A stretch of DNA of 64,000 bases from Scatolibacter rhodanostii (GCF_900197595.1 NZ_FZLO01000003.1:124001-188000), one strand, 5' to 3'; shown: positions 51,789-61,614, counted from the stretch's first letter. Notes: generated by a model not told the origin, from the sequence alone. Program-made: numbers and translations.

Positions 51789-51865
51789 GGCTTATAATCA
51801 AGTCATAGGCATAAGGGAAAGGCTTTCCCTCATGCCTATGACGGCAAAATTTACCGTCATAAGCC
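51789..51865 (-). ncRNA. Branched RNA-like structure between flgE and flbD
   Basis: Several paired segments fill this gap. An outer stem pairs GGCTTAT (51789-51795) with ATAAGCC (51859-51865). A long hairpin pairs GTCATAGGCAT (51802-51812) with ATGCCTATGAC (51832-51842), extended by AGGGAAAG with CTTTCCCT. A third pairs ATGACGG (51837-51843) with CCGTCAT (51854-51860). The third overlaps both others, so the folds compete. It may be a processing or stabilising element, or a partial terminator that raises flgE over downstream genes. No T-run follows. Confidence 0.5.
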
Positions 51866-51871
51866 ATTTAT

Positions 51872-53524
51872 TTATCTCTTCAAATTAATTAATTCTTCCA
51901 GCATGGTATCTGAAACCGTGATAATACGAGAGTTAGCCTGAAAACCACGTTGGGTTGTAATCATTTCTGCAAATTCGCCTGAAAGATCGACGTTTGACAT
52001 TTCAAGAGAGCTGCTCTTTAGTCCGCCGGTTCCATCGCTGCCGGGATCAGACAGTTTTGGTTCGCCCGAGTTTGCTGTTGCAGAATAGTAGTTATTGCCT
52101 TCAAGCTGTAAACCGCTTGGATTCGCAAAACTTGCCAAAGAAATTTTACCTGCCACCACAACTCCTTTTTCAGCATGGCTGACAGAAATTGTACCGTCTG
52201 CGCCAATAGCGATACTGGCTAATTGATCAAGCGTTACAACACCGCCTTCAGTGCCGCCTTTTAAAGCAAAGCTTGTAGAAGAAAGGCCTAAGTCTTTTGA
52301 GGGAACAGCCGGTGAGAAAGAAAGTGTATCTGTACCCTGCAAGGCATCTAATGATTCACCGTCTGTAGGCTCTGCATTGCCATTCACTGTTTTATACTGA
52401 TTTTTGAGTGCTTCAAAACCGGGATTCGTTACCTCAATATATTCGCCTTCAGCACTTTTCAACAACACAGAAGAAGACTGTGAATCTTTTGCTATATCGG
52501 CAGAATAGGTTTTACCGTCTACGGTAAGAGAAATGCCCCAAGATGGAGTGTCAGTGCCGTTGTCTTTATAGACTGCGTTAAAAGCGGTAACAACATCAGA
52601 CGCGCTGAAATCAGTGCTGGTTTTGACAAATGACATCTTGCCGCCAAAAATAGTATCAGTAGCACCAGAAATCTTGCCGCCTTCATTTTTATATTCAAAG
52701 CTTGAAATTTGCGCACCAGTTAAGGCACCTGCTGCAAACTTTTCTTCAATTCCTTCACTTCCTGTGAGTGTAAATACACCCGCTTTGTGCTGCTCGCCGC
52801 CGTTTGCTTCTGTAATAGCTGCATTAATTGCATTGTTCAAATCTGTCATAGACGCAAATTTCTCATAGGCATTCAGCTGTACGCTAATACCACCACTGGC
52901 TGAAATAGTTGCTTCTGCTGCTTTTCCCTGGGGTAGATTTTCACTGGAACTCATTGACAGAGATACATTGCCGTATTTTGTTGTATTAGAAGCAGACAAC
53001 GTGAATTCAATTCCGTTAATCTTCTCTGTGACAGATGGTTTTTTTGGCTCTACAGCACCAATATTATCAAGTTTAATCTTTTGGGCGCTGGGATCGGCTG
53101 TTGAACCTGTTGCACCAAGAACAAAGTTACCGTTAATATCCGTTAGATAACCGTTCGAATCATAATCCAGCAAGCCGGCTTTTGTATAGAAAATATTACC
53201 GTCTGAATCCATGACCTGCAAAAATCCTTCTCCGGTGATGGCTACGTCCATGCCAAAACCAGTGTTTTGCATACTTGATTGTGACATTTGTGTCTGAATG
53301 GCAGCCAAAGACGAACCATAACCAACACTGGAGGGGTTAATACCACCACGGTTTGTTGTTCCGCCAGAAGCACTTTTGATGTTCTGGTAGTAAATATCAC
53401 TGAAGACAGCTCTCTGTGATTTATATCCATATGTATTGACGTTGGCGATATTGTTACCGATAACGTCCATTTTGGTCTGGTGGGTTTTTAAACCTGCCAC
53501 ACCCGAAAACATCGCTCTGTTCAT
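51872..53524 (-). CDS. flgE: Flagellar hook protein FlgE
   Basis: FlgE forms the hook. The 550-residue protein has the N-terminal AGLKTHQTKMDVIGNNIANVNTYGYK motif (seen in shorter pieces as MDVIGNNIANVN) and C-terminal TTQRGFQANSRIITVSDTM. The middle, about 150-450, is a variable surface domain that makes it longer than the roughly 260-400 residues of minimal hooks. ATG 53524 follows AAGGAG. It lies after flgD and a TIGR02530 gene in the standard order. Confidence 0.94.
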   Translation of the reverse strand: MNRAMFSGVAGLKTHQTKMDVIGNNIANVNTYGYKSQRAVFSDIYYQNIKSASGGTTNRGGINPSSVGYGSSLAAIQTQMSQSSMQNTGFGMDVAITGEGFLQVMDSDGNIFYTKAGLLDYDSNGYLTDINGNFVLGATGSTADPSAQKIKLDNIGAVEPKKPSVTEKINGIEFTLSASNTTKYGNVSLSMSSSENLPQGKAAEATISASGGISVQLNAYEKFASMTDLNNAINAAITEANGGEQHKAGVFTLTGSEGIEEKFAAGALTGAQISSFEYKNEGGKISGATDTIFGGKMSFVKTSTDFSASDVVTAFNAVYKDNGTDTPSWGISLTVDGKTYSADIAKDSQSSSVLLKSAEGEYIEVTNPGFEALKNQYKTVNGNAEPTDGESLDALQGTDTLSFSPAVPSKDLGLSSTSFALKGGTEGGVVTLDQLASIAIGADGTISVSHAEKGVVVAGKISLASFANPSGLQLEGNNYYSATANSGEPKLSDPGSDGTGGLKSSSLEMSNVDLSGEFAEMITTQRGFQANSRIITVSDTMLEELINLKR

Positions 53525-53604
53525 AAATTTTATCTCCTTATGTTGAACCGCGTCGCATTTATCTATCATTCAAAATGCGAAAAAGCTTCCTCAAAAGGTC
53601 CGGC

Positions 53605-54003
53605 TTATATAATCACGGTTCCATTAATGTTTGTAAAAACGTTTCCTTGTATTTCGCTGTTCTCCATCGCCGTTATCACTGTGTTATTTTTCACGTTGAC
53701 CACAAATGCTGTTCCGCCCACTAAAATCAGGGTATCATCTAAATTCCTCTCACTCGCAAGCCGCACACCTTCGTTCAATCGAGCAAGACTTTCATCTGTC
53801 AGCTCAATATTGTGTTCAATTGTTCGTTTAACGGCATGCTTTGAAAAGGAAACTTCGCTGTTCTGATTGATTTTTTCCTGTAAAATGGATTGAAAGCTAT
53901 TTTCGGTCTGTGCATTCTGTTTCTGCTGTTTTATTGCATCCAGTGATGCTACGGGTTTGCCTGTAACAATCGGCGAATAGAATTTGAGGCGAATATCATC
54001 CAT
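53605..54003 (-). CDS. TIGR02530 family flagellar operon protein
   Basis: The 132-residue protein matches the small family found between flgD and flgE in Gram-positive flagellar operons. The conserved core is FSKHAVKRTIEHNIELTDESL followed by LARLNEGVRLASERN and DTLILVGGTAFVVNVKNNTVITAM, which I see across about 53-112. No biochemical role is known to me. ATG 54003 follows AAGGAG; flgD ends 5 bp upstream. Confidence 0.88.
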   Translation of the reverse strand: MDDIRLKFYSPIVTGKPVASLDAIKQQKQNAQTENSFQSILQEKINQNSEVSFSKHAVKRTIEHNIELTDESLARLNEGVRLASERNLDDTLILVGGTAFVVNVKNNTVITAMENSEIQGNVFTNINGTVII

Positions 54004-54008
54004 GATAA

Positions 54009-54761
54009 TCAGCTCCTTAAGGTTGTAAATGTAACTGGTTTATAAACGGCTTTGTTTCCGCTGTCATCCGTGACAACGACGTTTGCTTGATATTTTTGGC
54101 CTGACTCTAAATTACTTAGGTCTGCTGCTGTAATATTCTTTTGATTTATCACACTTGATTTTGTTCCGGCTTCTACTTTTTCTACTGTATCAAAGTCACC
54201 GTCTTCATTTGTGTAATACACAGAGTATTTAAGACCTGCGATAACCATTTCATCCTCTGTGGGCACTTCCCACTTTATGTTTGCAGAGTCTGACTTCACT
54301 ATCCCCATCTTTAAATTATAAGCTGCAGGATTAATGACACTCTTTCCACTGTCTTGACCGCTTTGAATAGACATGATTTGTGAAAGTGAATATTTTTTTC
54401 CGCCCACATACACTACATATTCATCATCCACTAATGAAATTTTTTGCACCATGCCTGTGGTAGTGTCCAAATCGCCGCCCACTGTATAACGAGAGGCCGT
54501 CACTGTTTTTCCCACCATAGAAGCCGCATAATTGGTTTTAGAGTAAGCTGTCATTTGCTGCATCTGCTGCATATTAGAAAACTGTGCCATTTGCGTAATC
54601 ATTGTCGAGTTGTCCATAGGATCGGTAAAATCCTGATTTTGCAGCTGTGCTACCATAAGTTTAATGAAGTCCATTTGATCCATTTCTGCATTATCAGTCT
54701 TATCGGTAAAAACTGCATTATAGTTATTGGAACTTCCTAAAACTCTATCTACTGAGGCCAT
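54009..54761 (-). CDS. flgD: Flagellar hook cap/assembly protein FlgD
   Basis: FlgD is the scaffold that caps the growing hook. The 250-residue protein has the conserved N-terminal block MDQMDFIKLMVAQLQNQDFTDPMDNSTMITQMAQFS (about 29-64), a Tudor-like region and a fibronectin-like part near the C-terminus (AGLKYSVYYTNEDGDF through VVVTDDSGNKAVY). Order after fliK is as expected. Confidence 0.94.
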   Translation of the reverse strand: MASVDRVLGSSNNYNAVFTDKTDNAEMDQMDFIKLMVAQLQNQDFTDPMDNSTMITQMAQFSNMQQMQQMTAYSKTNYAASMVGKTVTASRYTVGGDLDTTTGMVQKISLVDDEYVVYVGGKKYSLSQIMSIQSGQDSGKSVINPAAYNLKMGIVKSDSANIKWEVPTEDEMVIAGLKYSVYYTNEDGDFDTVEKVEAGTKSSVINQKNITAADLSNLESGQKYQANVVVTDDSGNKAVYKPVTFTTLRS

Positions 54762-54787
54762 TTACTTTTCTCCTTTCTTCTTTTATT

Positions 54788-56023
54788 TTAAACATAAATA
54801 TTCATTCCTGAAGCCGCTAAAAGTTGCTCTGCTTCTTCATTCATTTCATCTTCAAAAGAAGATTGTGCTCCTCTATAGTGCTGTGTTTGAGAGCTGTGTT
54901 GAGGAGAAGATTGCTGCTGCCCGAATTGTTGACCCGACATATCAAATTGCTGTAAAAAAGATTGTGAACTCTCCGGTGTTTTTTGCACGACTTCGTGTAC
55001 CTCAACCTGCATGGGTCTAACGGCTTCTTTAAGTGCTTCTAGCTCTTGATTGAGAAGCTGCGCTGTTTGTGCATTGGCTGCGACAATATGAAGTGTCTTC
55101 TTTCCACCCTCTGTTTCTAACAGTTTCACTGTGATTTCTCCCAGTGCCTCTGGTTTCAAAGTCATCGTGAATTCATTTTTGCTTTCAGTGATGTGTTCTG
55201 TAATTCCTGTGGTCAACTGTTCTAAAAGGGGTGTTTCTATCGCAGAAGTTTCCTTTAGTGAAGAAGTTGTATTAGTCGGAGAAGCCTTTATCTCTTTTGG
55301 TATAAAAGGTATTTCCACTTGTCCATCTTCAGTCTTATCTAAATCGTTGTCTTGCCCATCGTTTGCAATCTTACTCTTAGCTTGATTGACTGCATTAAAA
55401 AACTGCCGCTGTGAGGAAAGCAAATCCCCACTGGTTTCCTCATCATTTGTCGGTGTACTCTGATTCTCCCATGTAACACTGGTTATGTCTGCAAAAGATG
55501 CTACCGATTCGGTATTCAAATTCTCTTGCAAATTTGAAAGAAAATCAGACTTCGGAGATTTAATTTGAGGAGTAATTTGCTCTTCAGACACATTTACTGC
55601 TACAAGAGGTAACGTTTGATTCTGTAAAGTCTGGTTCTGCCACAAATCTGACAAATTGACAACTTGGGTATTCGAAACAATTTCTTGCAAGACCTCTTGA
55701 TCTGTTTTTTGTCCTAGTTCTAAACCACTTGATTCGTCATCTGTCGTCATCTGAACAAATGGCAAAACTTCTGAAGAGGCTGCGAACATCGCTGCAAAAG
55801 CTTGTATGGTTTCATCAGAAGATTCATTTTCTTGGGTTTTTTCGCCCTCTAACGATACCATTTGTTCTTGTGTGGTAACGGAGCCCAGCATGTTTTCTAT
55901 AATCGCTAGAAAAGGGTCAGATTGGTTTGTTTCCAATTTCTTACCGGCGCGAACACCGCCACTTTTAAAGTTCTCTGCTTTAGCAATGGTTCCTTGCGTT
56001 TGAGCAGATACTGCTTGATTCAT
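54788..56023 (-). CDS. fliK: Flagellar hook-length control protein FliK
   Basis: FliK measures hook length and triggers the FlhB specificity switch. The 411-residue protein has a long low-complexity, Ser/Thr/Gln-rich N-terminal part and a compact C-terminal domain (about 275-350) with FTMTLKPEALGEITVKLLE and LLNQELEALKEAVRPMQVEV. The tail is Gln/Ser-rich. ATG 56023 follows AAAGGAGGTGA. It sits between fliJ and flgD as in other Firmicutes. Confidence 0.92.
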   Translation of the reverse strand: MNQAVSAQTQGTIAKAENFKSGGVRAGKKLETNQSDPFLAIIENMLGSVTTQEQMVSLEGEKTQENESSDETIQAFAAMFAASSEVLPFVQMTTDDESSGLELGQKTDQEVLQEIVSNTQVVNLSDLWQNQTLQNQTLPLVAVNVSEEQITPQIKSPKSDFLSNLQENLNTESVASFADITSVTWENQSTPTNDEETSGDLLSSQRQFFNAVNQAKSKIANDGQDNDLDKTEDGQVEIPFIPKEIKASPTNTTSSLKETSAIETPLLEQLTTGITEHITESKNEFTMTLKPEALGEITVKLLETEGGKKTLHIVAANAQTAQLLNQELEALKEAVRPMQVEVHEVVQKTPESSQSFLQQFDMSGQQFGQQQSSPQHSSQTQHYRGAQSSFEDEMNEEAEQLLAASGMNIYV

Positions 56024-56083
56024 GTTTTCACCTCCTTTCCTCACTAAAATTCTATATCGAACGGCAATGAACCGTATCGAACA

Positions 56084-56536
56084 TTATGTAGTCTGCTGAT
56101 TTCGAACCAAATCAATGGTTACATATTCCAAAATTTCAAGCTCTTTTTCTTTGTTTTCCAGCAACTGGAATTCGTCTTTTTGCTTTTCTTCCAGTTTATC
56201 TAGTGCCGATACATCTTGAGAGGCAATGACTACAATTTGAAGCTGATGTTCGACTTCTTTATCTGCTTTAATTAAAGCGAGCTCTAAATCTTTTAATTGG
56301 TGCTTCGAGTTTTCTATCCAAAATTTATAAGAACACAACTCCGTGGCATTCATGCCTTGTTGCTGTTTTGTTTGCAATTCAAGGTGTTTTTCTATCCGAT
56401 GTTTTTCCAATTCAATCATTTGCTGTTCAATTTCTTGACGTTTTTTGCGCAAGGCGGACAAGGTGTGTTTTTCTTTGTCCAACAACTGCTGCTTATAATT
56501 GCGCATGCGAGCCAATGAAAAAGCAAAAGTCTTCAA
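56084..56536 (-). CDS. fliJ: Flagellar export chaperone FliJ
   Basis: A 150-residue almost entirely coiled-coil protein that acts with the FliI ATPase and FlhA in export. It has FSLARMRNYKQQLLDKEKHTLSAL at the start and long heptads of Glu, Lys and Leu through residue 140. Sequence conservation is low; size, coiled coil and place after fliI support the call. Start TTG 56536 follows GGGGGAATAGGG. Confidence 0.87.
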   Translation of the reverse strand: MKTFAFSLARMRNYKQQLLDKEKHTLSALRKKRQEIEQQMIELEKHRIEKHLELQTKQQQGMNATELCSYKFWIENSKHQLKDLELALIKADKEVEHQLQIVVIASQDVSALDKLEEKQKDEFQLLENKEKELEILEYVTIDLVRNQQTT

Positions 56537-56550
56537 GCCCTATTCCCCCT

Positions 56551-57873
56551 TTATCTGACAGCTTCTTTAAGCATTTGAACGGTTTGATCAAAATCATAAG
56601 CTTCGCCAACTTGCTGTTGAAGGAATCGATTAATTCCCTCTATATGAGCAATCGCGGCATCTAACCCGGGATTCGAACCTTTCTTGTAAGCACCAATCGA
56701 GATCAAATCTTCATTGTCACGATAAAGTGACATCATGTTTCGCAACTCACCGGCTGCTTTTTTGTGTTCGGGGTCCGCAATACCGCTCATTAAACGGCTC
56801 AAGCTATTCAGAACATCAATTGCCGGATAGTGATTTTTAGCGGCAATCTTACGGGATAAGACAATATGTCCATCAATAATACTTCGAACGGTGTCGGCCA
56901 CTGGCTCGTTGGTATCATCACCCTCGACCAGTACCGTATAAATACCGGTAATAGAGCCTACTTCAAAATTACCTGAACGTTCTAAAAGCTTTGGCAAACT
57001 GGAATAAATCGAGGGCGTATAGCCACGGGCAACCGGTGCTTCTCCGGTACTCAAGCCAATCTCGCGCTTGGCCATTGCAAAACGTGTCAAAGAATCCATC
57101 ATCAGCAAAACATGTTTGCCTTGTTTTTGAAAGAACTCAGCAATCGCCGTGGCGGTCTGCGCACATTTATAGCGCATCATCGCCGGCTGATCAGACGTTG
57201 CCACCACCAAAACGGAGCGTTCAAGGCCCTCAGGCCCCAAATCTCGTTCAATAAACTCAACCACTTCACGTCCACGTTCACCAACAAGAGAAATTACGTT
57301 GACATCCGCTTTCACAAATCGGGCGATGGTTCCCATGAGTGTACTTTTACCCACGCCAGAACCGGCAAAAATACCAATACGCTGTCCTTTGCCAATGGTG
57401 AGAAGACCATCTATTGATTTGACACCTAGCTCCATAACTTCTGAAATAGGAGGGCGCTCCAGTGGATTCGTCGACACGCCCTCAATTGAAACCGGCACAC
57501 CGTCTTCAATGGCAGGACCTCTGTCAATCGGATTCCCTAAAGCGTCTACAATTCTTCCCACAAGCTGATTGCTTGCCATAACATTAAGCTGTCGCCCTGT
57601 ATTCACCACCGGGCAGCCATATCCTATTCCGCCAATCTCCTGATAAGGCATGAGATAGGCTGTACTGCCTGAAATGCCCACCACTTCACACAGAACAGGT
57701 TCATCCGTGTCCTGAGGATTGATACTGCATATATCTCCAATATTACAAATTAAGCCGGTAGCTTCCATGGTCATGCCAACAATTTTGCTGACCTTGCCTT
57801 CATGCGATCTCAAATCTGCCAGTTGAAGAATGCGATAAAATTTTGCTAGGTCAAACATAGTCTCTAACTGCAC
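56551..57873 (-). CDS. fliI: Flagellum-specific export ATPase FliI
   Basis: FliI is the hexameric F1-beta-like ATPase of the export apparatus. The protein is about 440 residues, with Walker A GSGVGKST near 171-178, VVEFIERDLGPEG, Walker B VLLMMDSLTRFAMA and YTPSIYSSLPKLLERSG. The start is uncertain: GTG 57873 lies 9 nt from GAGGTG and is my choice; TTG 57879 and ATG 57858 are alternatives. It begins 18 bp after fliH. Confidence 0.95.
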   Translation of the reverse strand: MQLETMFDLAKFYRILQLADLRSHEGKVSKIVGMTMEATGLICNIGDICSINPQDTDEPVLCEVVGISGSTAYLMPYQEIGGIGYGCPVVNTGRQLNVMASNQLVGRIVDALGNPIDRGPAIEDGVPVSIEGVSTNPLERPPISEVMELGVKSIDGLLTIGKGQRIGIFAGSGVGKSTLMGTIARFVKADVNVISLVGERGREVVEFIERDLGPEGLERSVLVVATSDQPAMMRYKCAQTATAIAEFFQKQGKHVLLMMDSLTRFAMAKREIGLSTGEAPVARGYTPSIYSSLPKLLERSGNFEVGSITGIYTVLVEGDDTNEPVADTVRSIIDGHIVLSRKIAAKNHYPAIDVLNSLSRLMSGIADPEHKKAAGELRNMMSLYRDNEDLISIGAYKKGSNPGLDAAIAHIEGINRFLQQQVGEAYDFDQTVQMLKEAVR

Positions 57874-57891
57874 TTTCAAGATCACCTCTCT

Positions 57892-58626
57892 TTATTCAGC
57901 TTCCGCTGCTCTAAACGCTTCTTTTAAATTTTGAGCTTGTACAGAAATAGTAGCAACTGCCGTTCCCTCTTCTGTGCTGACACGGCAAGTATCATTACCG
58001 CAAACGGTGGGAGTCACACTGGCTCTACCGTGATATTCTGTCTTTGCCAGCTCTTCTTTTAGAAATTCAACTAAAGAAACTAGCCGCTCAGAAACCTCTA
58101 CGTTAAGCCAACTTGCATTTTTCACGTTGCTGACCATATGCATAACCAAATTGGATAAAAGCATATCGTTTTCTGCTATTTTTGTCATAATCATTTTTTC
58201 GGCAATATCAATTGCCATGTATTTCATTTCTCGCGCATAACGTTTCATGTACTCTTCTTGCAGCACTTGCATTTCGGCTAATAGGTTATCCACTTGTTCA
58301 AGAGAAGCTGTCAGCTCACTGCGCCTTTGGCGAAGCGCGTCGCTATAAGCCCTCTGTTCTGCTTCCCGGCAAATTTCAGCCAATTCAGCCTCATGATATT
58401 GCGCAATTTCTTCTCTCGACATTAAGATTGGCTCTCGTGTCGATGTTCTTACTTGTTCCAAGTCTGATTCATTGGAGAATTCTTCGGGAGAATCCTCTTT
58501 TTCTTCCGTTTCTTCCTGATTTTCTATAGATGATACTGCTTTTACCGGATTTTCAAATATAACATCAGGAATACTAACCGAACCTCTTACAGGGAAAGCA
58601 CCCTGTTGTTTTATAATATCAGGCAA
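57892..58626 (-). CDS. fliH: Flagellar assembly protein FliH
   Basis: FliH binds and regulates FliI and links it to the C-ring. The 244-residue protein has an acidic N-terminal region (about 35-70), a helical stretch with LTASLEQVDNLLAEMQVLQEEYM, and the V-type ATPase subunit E-like C-terminal domain with IAEKMIMTKIAEN. Start TTG 58626 follows GGAGG by 9 nt and lies inside the fliG 3' end, an 8-bp overlap. Confidence 0.9.
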   Translation of the reverse strand: MPDIIKQQGAFPVRGSVSIPDVIFENPVKAVSSIENQEETEEKEDSPEEFSNESDLEQVRTSTREPILMSREEIAQYHEAELAEICREAEQRAYSDALRQRRSELTASLEQVDNLLAEMQVLQEEYMKRYAREMKYMAIDIAEKMIMTKIAENDMLLSNLVMHMVSNVKNASWLNVEVSERLVSLVEFLKEELAKTEYHGRASVTPTVCGNDTCRVSTEEGTAVATISVQAQNLKEAFRAAEAE

Positions 58627-59641
58627 TCACAATATCCTCCTCTCCGCCTCTGGAAATCGTAATCTCATTTGTTTCTTCCAGTTTTCGGATAATATTGACA
58701 ATTCTCTGCTGTGCCTCTTCAACATCTTTCAAGCGGACATTACGCAGATATTGGATGTCTTCCAAGATAGTCTCTCTGGCACGAGTTGAAACGTTGTTAA
58801 GCAACATTTGCTTGACTTCTTCTGTCGAACCCTTGACTGCAATGGCCAAATCCTGTGATTCAACATCACGCAGAATGCGCTGGATATCCATGTCACTCAA
58901 GTTGACAATATCTTCAAAGACAAACATGAGTTTTCTAATATCCTCAGACAATGCTTTATCACTTTTCTCCAATTCATCAAAGATGAATTTCTCTGTCGTA
59001 CGGTCGGTATGATTCATAATATCAGCAACATAATTGACACCGCCAATCTCTGTCATATCCACTGTAACCACAGACGAGAAGCGTTTTTCTAATACAGATT
59101 CTACAACTGCGATGATTTCAGGAGAAACACTGTTGAGGGTCGCAATTCTTCTGATAACATCCATTTGCATATCTTTAGGCAACTCCCCAATGATTTTGGA
59201 AGCTTGATCCGATTTTGCATAAGAGAGAATGAATGCAATGGTTTGGGGGTGTTCATTTTGCAACATCATCATCAGGTTTTTATAATTTGCTTTTCTAACA
59301 AACTCAAAAGCCCTCGTCTGCATAGCCTGTGAAACACGCTCCATATAGGAACCTGCCAATTGTGCGCCAAATGCTTTTTCCAAAACATCCTTGGCGTAAA
59401 AAGCTCCGCCTTCTGCAATTACTTTTTGAGTAACGCATAAACCATAGAAGTCATCTACAATCACCTGCATATCTTCAGAAGACAATCTCTCCAGCTTTGC
59501 AACGCCAATAGAAAGGCGCTCAATTTCGTCTTCTGTTAAATGCTTATAAACTTCTGACGCTTGCGAAGATCCCAAAGCCACAATAATCGCTGCAGCACGT
59601 TCTGTTGCTGACAGTTTTTTATTTCTGCCGGGTGTCGCCAT
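58619..59641 (-). CDS. fliG: Flagellar motor switch protein FliG
   Basis: FliG transmits torque between stator and rotor. The 340-residue protein has LSATERAAAIIVALG at the N-terminus, the middle-domain EHPQ motif in LQNEHPQTIAFIL, and the C-terminal charged torque helix region with LMFVFEDIVNLSDMDIQRILRDV. ATG 59641 follows AGGAGGGTGA; an in-frame ATG three codons upstream overlaps that site. It overlaps the fliF stop. Confidence 0.96.
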   Translation of the reverse strand: MATPGRNKKLSATERAAAIIVALGSSQASEVYKHLTEDEIERLSIGVAKLERLSSEDMQVIVDDFYGLCVTQKVIAEGGAFYAKDVLEKAFGAQLAGSYMERVSQAMQTRAFEFVRKANYKNLMMMLQNEHPQTIAFILSYAKSDQASKIIGELPKDMQMDVIRRIATLNSVSPEIIAVVESVLEKRFSSVVTVDMTEIGGVNYVADIMNHTDRTTEKFIFDELEKSDKALSEDIRKLMFVFEDIVNLSDMDIQRILRDVESQDLAIAVKGSTEEVKQMLLNNVSTRARETILEDIQYLRNVRLKDVEEAQQRIVNIIRKLEETNEITISRGGEEDIVIA

Positions 59642-59642
59642 A

Positions 59643-61250
59643 TCACTCACCCTCCTTTAGCCAAGAACGCAAGAGATTTGCTGTAATTTCAGGATTTGTC
59701 TTAGCAAAGTCCTTCACTTCTGTCATGACAGCGTCATCAGAAGCATTTAAACCGGAACTAGCCGCTTCAGATAATTGCTTTTTATGTGCTGCAATCTCAT
59801 TCTGTATGCGTAGACGTTCTTCTTCTTGTTCCTGTAGTGCTGCAGCCACTTTGGCACGTTTCGCTCTACGTCTGCTGATAATGATGATACCCAGTAGTAA
59901 GAAAATAAGAAAAACGATACCAGCTGCTATAAAATAGAACGAGGTAGGTATCATATCCCATATCTGCTGTTCTTCTTCAGCCGGAGGCGCTACTGCTGGC
60001 ACATCTGCAGCGGCGGCATCAAAGGAAGAAACAAACACAAGATCAGCCTGAATATCTGCACTGTTAGAAATCAAATTAATTAGTTCTGTACGTCGAGCCT
60101 GTGTCAAGTTCTCTTCATCTACCATAACAGAAACCGTAGCTCTCTCCAGTACGGCGTTTCCTTTTTCCACTTGTGTTTTGATGTAGGAGTAGTCAATATC
60201 AGTGTCCCAAGAATAGTAGGTAGTATTTTCGTCACCATCCGGGTTTGTATAACCATAGGTTGGAATATCCGTATTATTTTCTTCGCCGACAATACCATCC
60301 ACTGTTTCGGCATTATTAAGTGTATATTGTCCTTTGGTGTGAGTAGCATAGCCCCCTCCACCTTCATCTTCCGGCTTTTCTTGCAGCTGCATACTCTCTG
60401 TCACCATTTTATCGTAATTTAAAGTAACTTTAGCAACCGCCACTACGCCAGAAGAACCATATCGAGGTGTCAATACTCGTTTGATATTATCTTCAATTTG
60501 AGCTTGCACTGTTTGTTCAAACTTCAAATTTTGATTAATGCTGATACCCGTTGTTTCTGCCTCACCCAATAACTCCAGAGAACTTTTGGCATCTACAACC
60601 GTCACTTCAGATGCTTCCATTTTGGGCACAGCGGCAGCGACAAGATTTTTGATGGATGTCACTTGGCTAGAGGATAGTTCTTCACCCGCTTGCAAAGTAA
60701 GCAAAACACTGGCAGATGCTTTTTCTTCATCTGTAGCCTGCTCCCAAACATAATCACTTGTCTCAGGGACTGTAATAGTTACAACTGCATTTTCCACACC
60801 GTTCACACGCTTGAGTGTATCTTGTATGCGGTCTTGCAATTGGTAAATCAGCCATTGTTTGCGTTCTGATTCAGTTACTGTCATACCACTGTTGCTCGAA
60901 AAAATATCATAGGACAAGGTAGTTTGCGGAAACCCTTTTTCTGCGAGCTGCAAAAGTCTAATATCGTATTCATTTGCAGGTACCATCACTTCACCAGAAG
61001 CACTCATCGTCGGTTCGGCTCCCAGTTCTTTGAGAGCTTCATAGACTTTTGTCGCCTCAGAAGCTTCGATGTTAGAATACATTACTCGATAATTGGATTT
61101 ACCCGCATTTAGTACTAGGGTGACAACCACAGCCAGTACGATAATGGCCGCTAGAACAATTCCCACTGTAATTTTTCGTTTTTTAGGCATTTCTACAACA
61201 TATTCTTTAACACGAACTACATAATCTTTAATTTTCTTTTGGTCCTTCAA
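59643..61250 (-). CDS. fliF: Flagellar MS-ring protein FliF
   Basis: FliF builds the membrane ring on which the flagellum is assembled. The 535-residue protein has two membrane segments (about 25-48 and 440-460), between them the YscJ/FliF domain with NIEASEATKVYEAL and NEYDIRLLQLAEKGFPQ, and a cytoplasmic C-terminal helix that binds FliG (KTNPEITANLLRSWLKEGE). Start TTG 61250 follows GGAGCGGGAT. It is preceded by fliE after a 61-bp gap. Confidence 0.95.
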   Translation of the reverse strand: MKDQKKIKDYVVRVKEYVVEMPKKRKITVGIVLAAIIVLAVVVTLVLNAGKSNYRVMYSNIEASEATKVYEALKELGAEPTMSASGEVMVPANEYDIRLLQLAEKGFPQTTLSYDIFSSNSGMTVTESERKQWLIYQLQDRIQDTLKRVNGVENAVVTITVPETSDYVWEQATDEEKASASVLLTLQAGEELSSSQVTSIKNLVAAAVPKMEASEVTVVDAKSSLELLGEAETTGISINQNLKFEQTVQAQIEDNIKRVLTPRYGSSGVVAVAKVTLNYDKMVTESMQLQEKPEDEGGGGYATHTKGQYTLNNAETVDGIVGEENNTDIPTYGYTNPDGDENTTYYSWDTDIDYSYIKTQVEKGNAVLERATVSVMVDEENLTQARRTELINLISNSADIQADLVFVSSFDAAAADVPAVAPPAEEEQQIWDMIPTSFYFIAAGIVFLIFLLLGIIIISRRRAKRAKVAAALQEQEEERLRIQNEIAAHKKQLSEAASSGLNASDDAVMTEVKDFAKTNPEITANLLRSWLKEGE

Positions 61251-61311
61251 ATTTTATCCCGCTCCTTGCTCACAATTACTGTACATAAACAACTAGCAAA
61301 GTTCCAAGATA

Positions 61312-61614
61312 TCAGACTTGCATCTGCATAATTTCTTTATAAGCATTAACAGCACGTGTTGTCAGTTGCACGGTTGTCTGCAACAAAGTTTGTGTTTTCA
61401 GTGAATCAATTTGCAGCTGTGCTAGGTTATCTACATCGCCCAAAGCTAGCTGATAATCGTTTGCTTGATTGGTCTCACTGGCTGCTTCCAATTCACTGAC
61501 TGCCTGTGATAAAATATCGCCAAAACCGCCATTTTTTTGCGATTCAATGGACTTTGTTCCCTCAAAAGAGCCGATTCCCTCAATCGATTTGATTGGTGCA
61601 ATAAATGTCTCCAT
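61312..61614 (-). CDS. fliE: Flagellar MS-ring/rod adaptor FliE
   Basis: FliE joins the MS ring to the rod. The 100-residue protein has FGDILSQAVSELEAASETNQ and the C-terminal LQIDSLKTQTLLQTTVQLTTRAVNAYKEIM-type pattern, of which QTTVQLTTRAVNAYKEIM is the diagnostic end. ATG 61614 follows AGAGGACAACAGGG. It is the first gene of the long leftward flagellar unit. In Bacillus flgB and flgC precede it; here they do not. Confidence 0.93.
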   Translation of the reverse strand: METFIAPIKSIEGIGSFEGTKSIESQKNGGFGDILSQAVSELEAASETNQANDYQLALGDVDNLAQLQIDSLKTQTLLQTTVQLTTRAVNAYKEIMQMQV

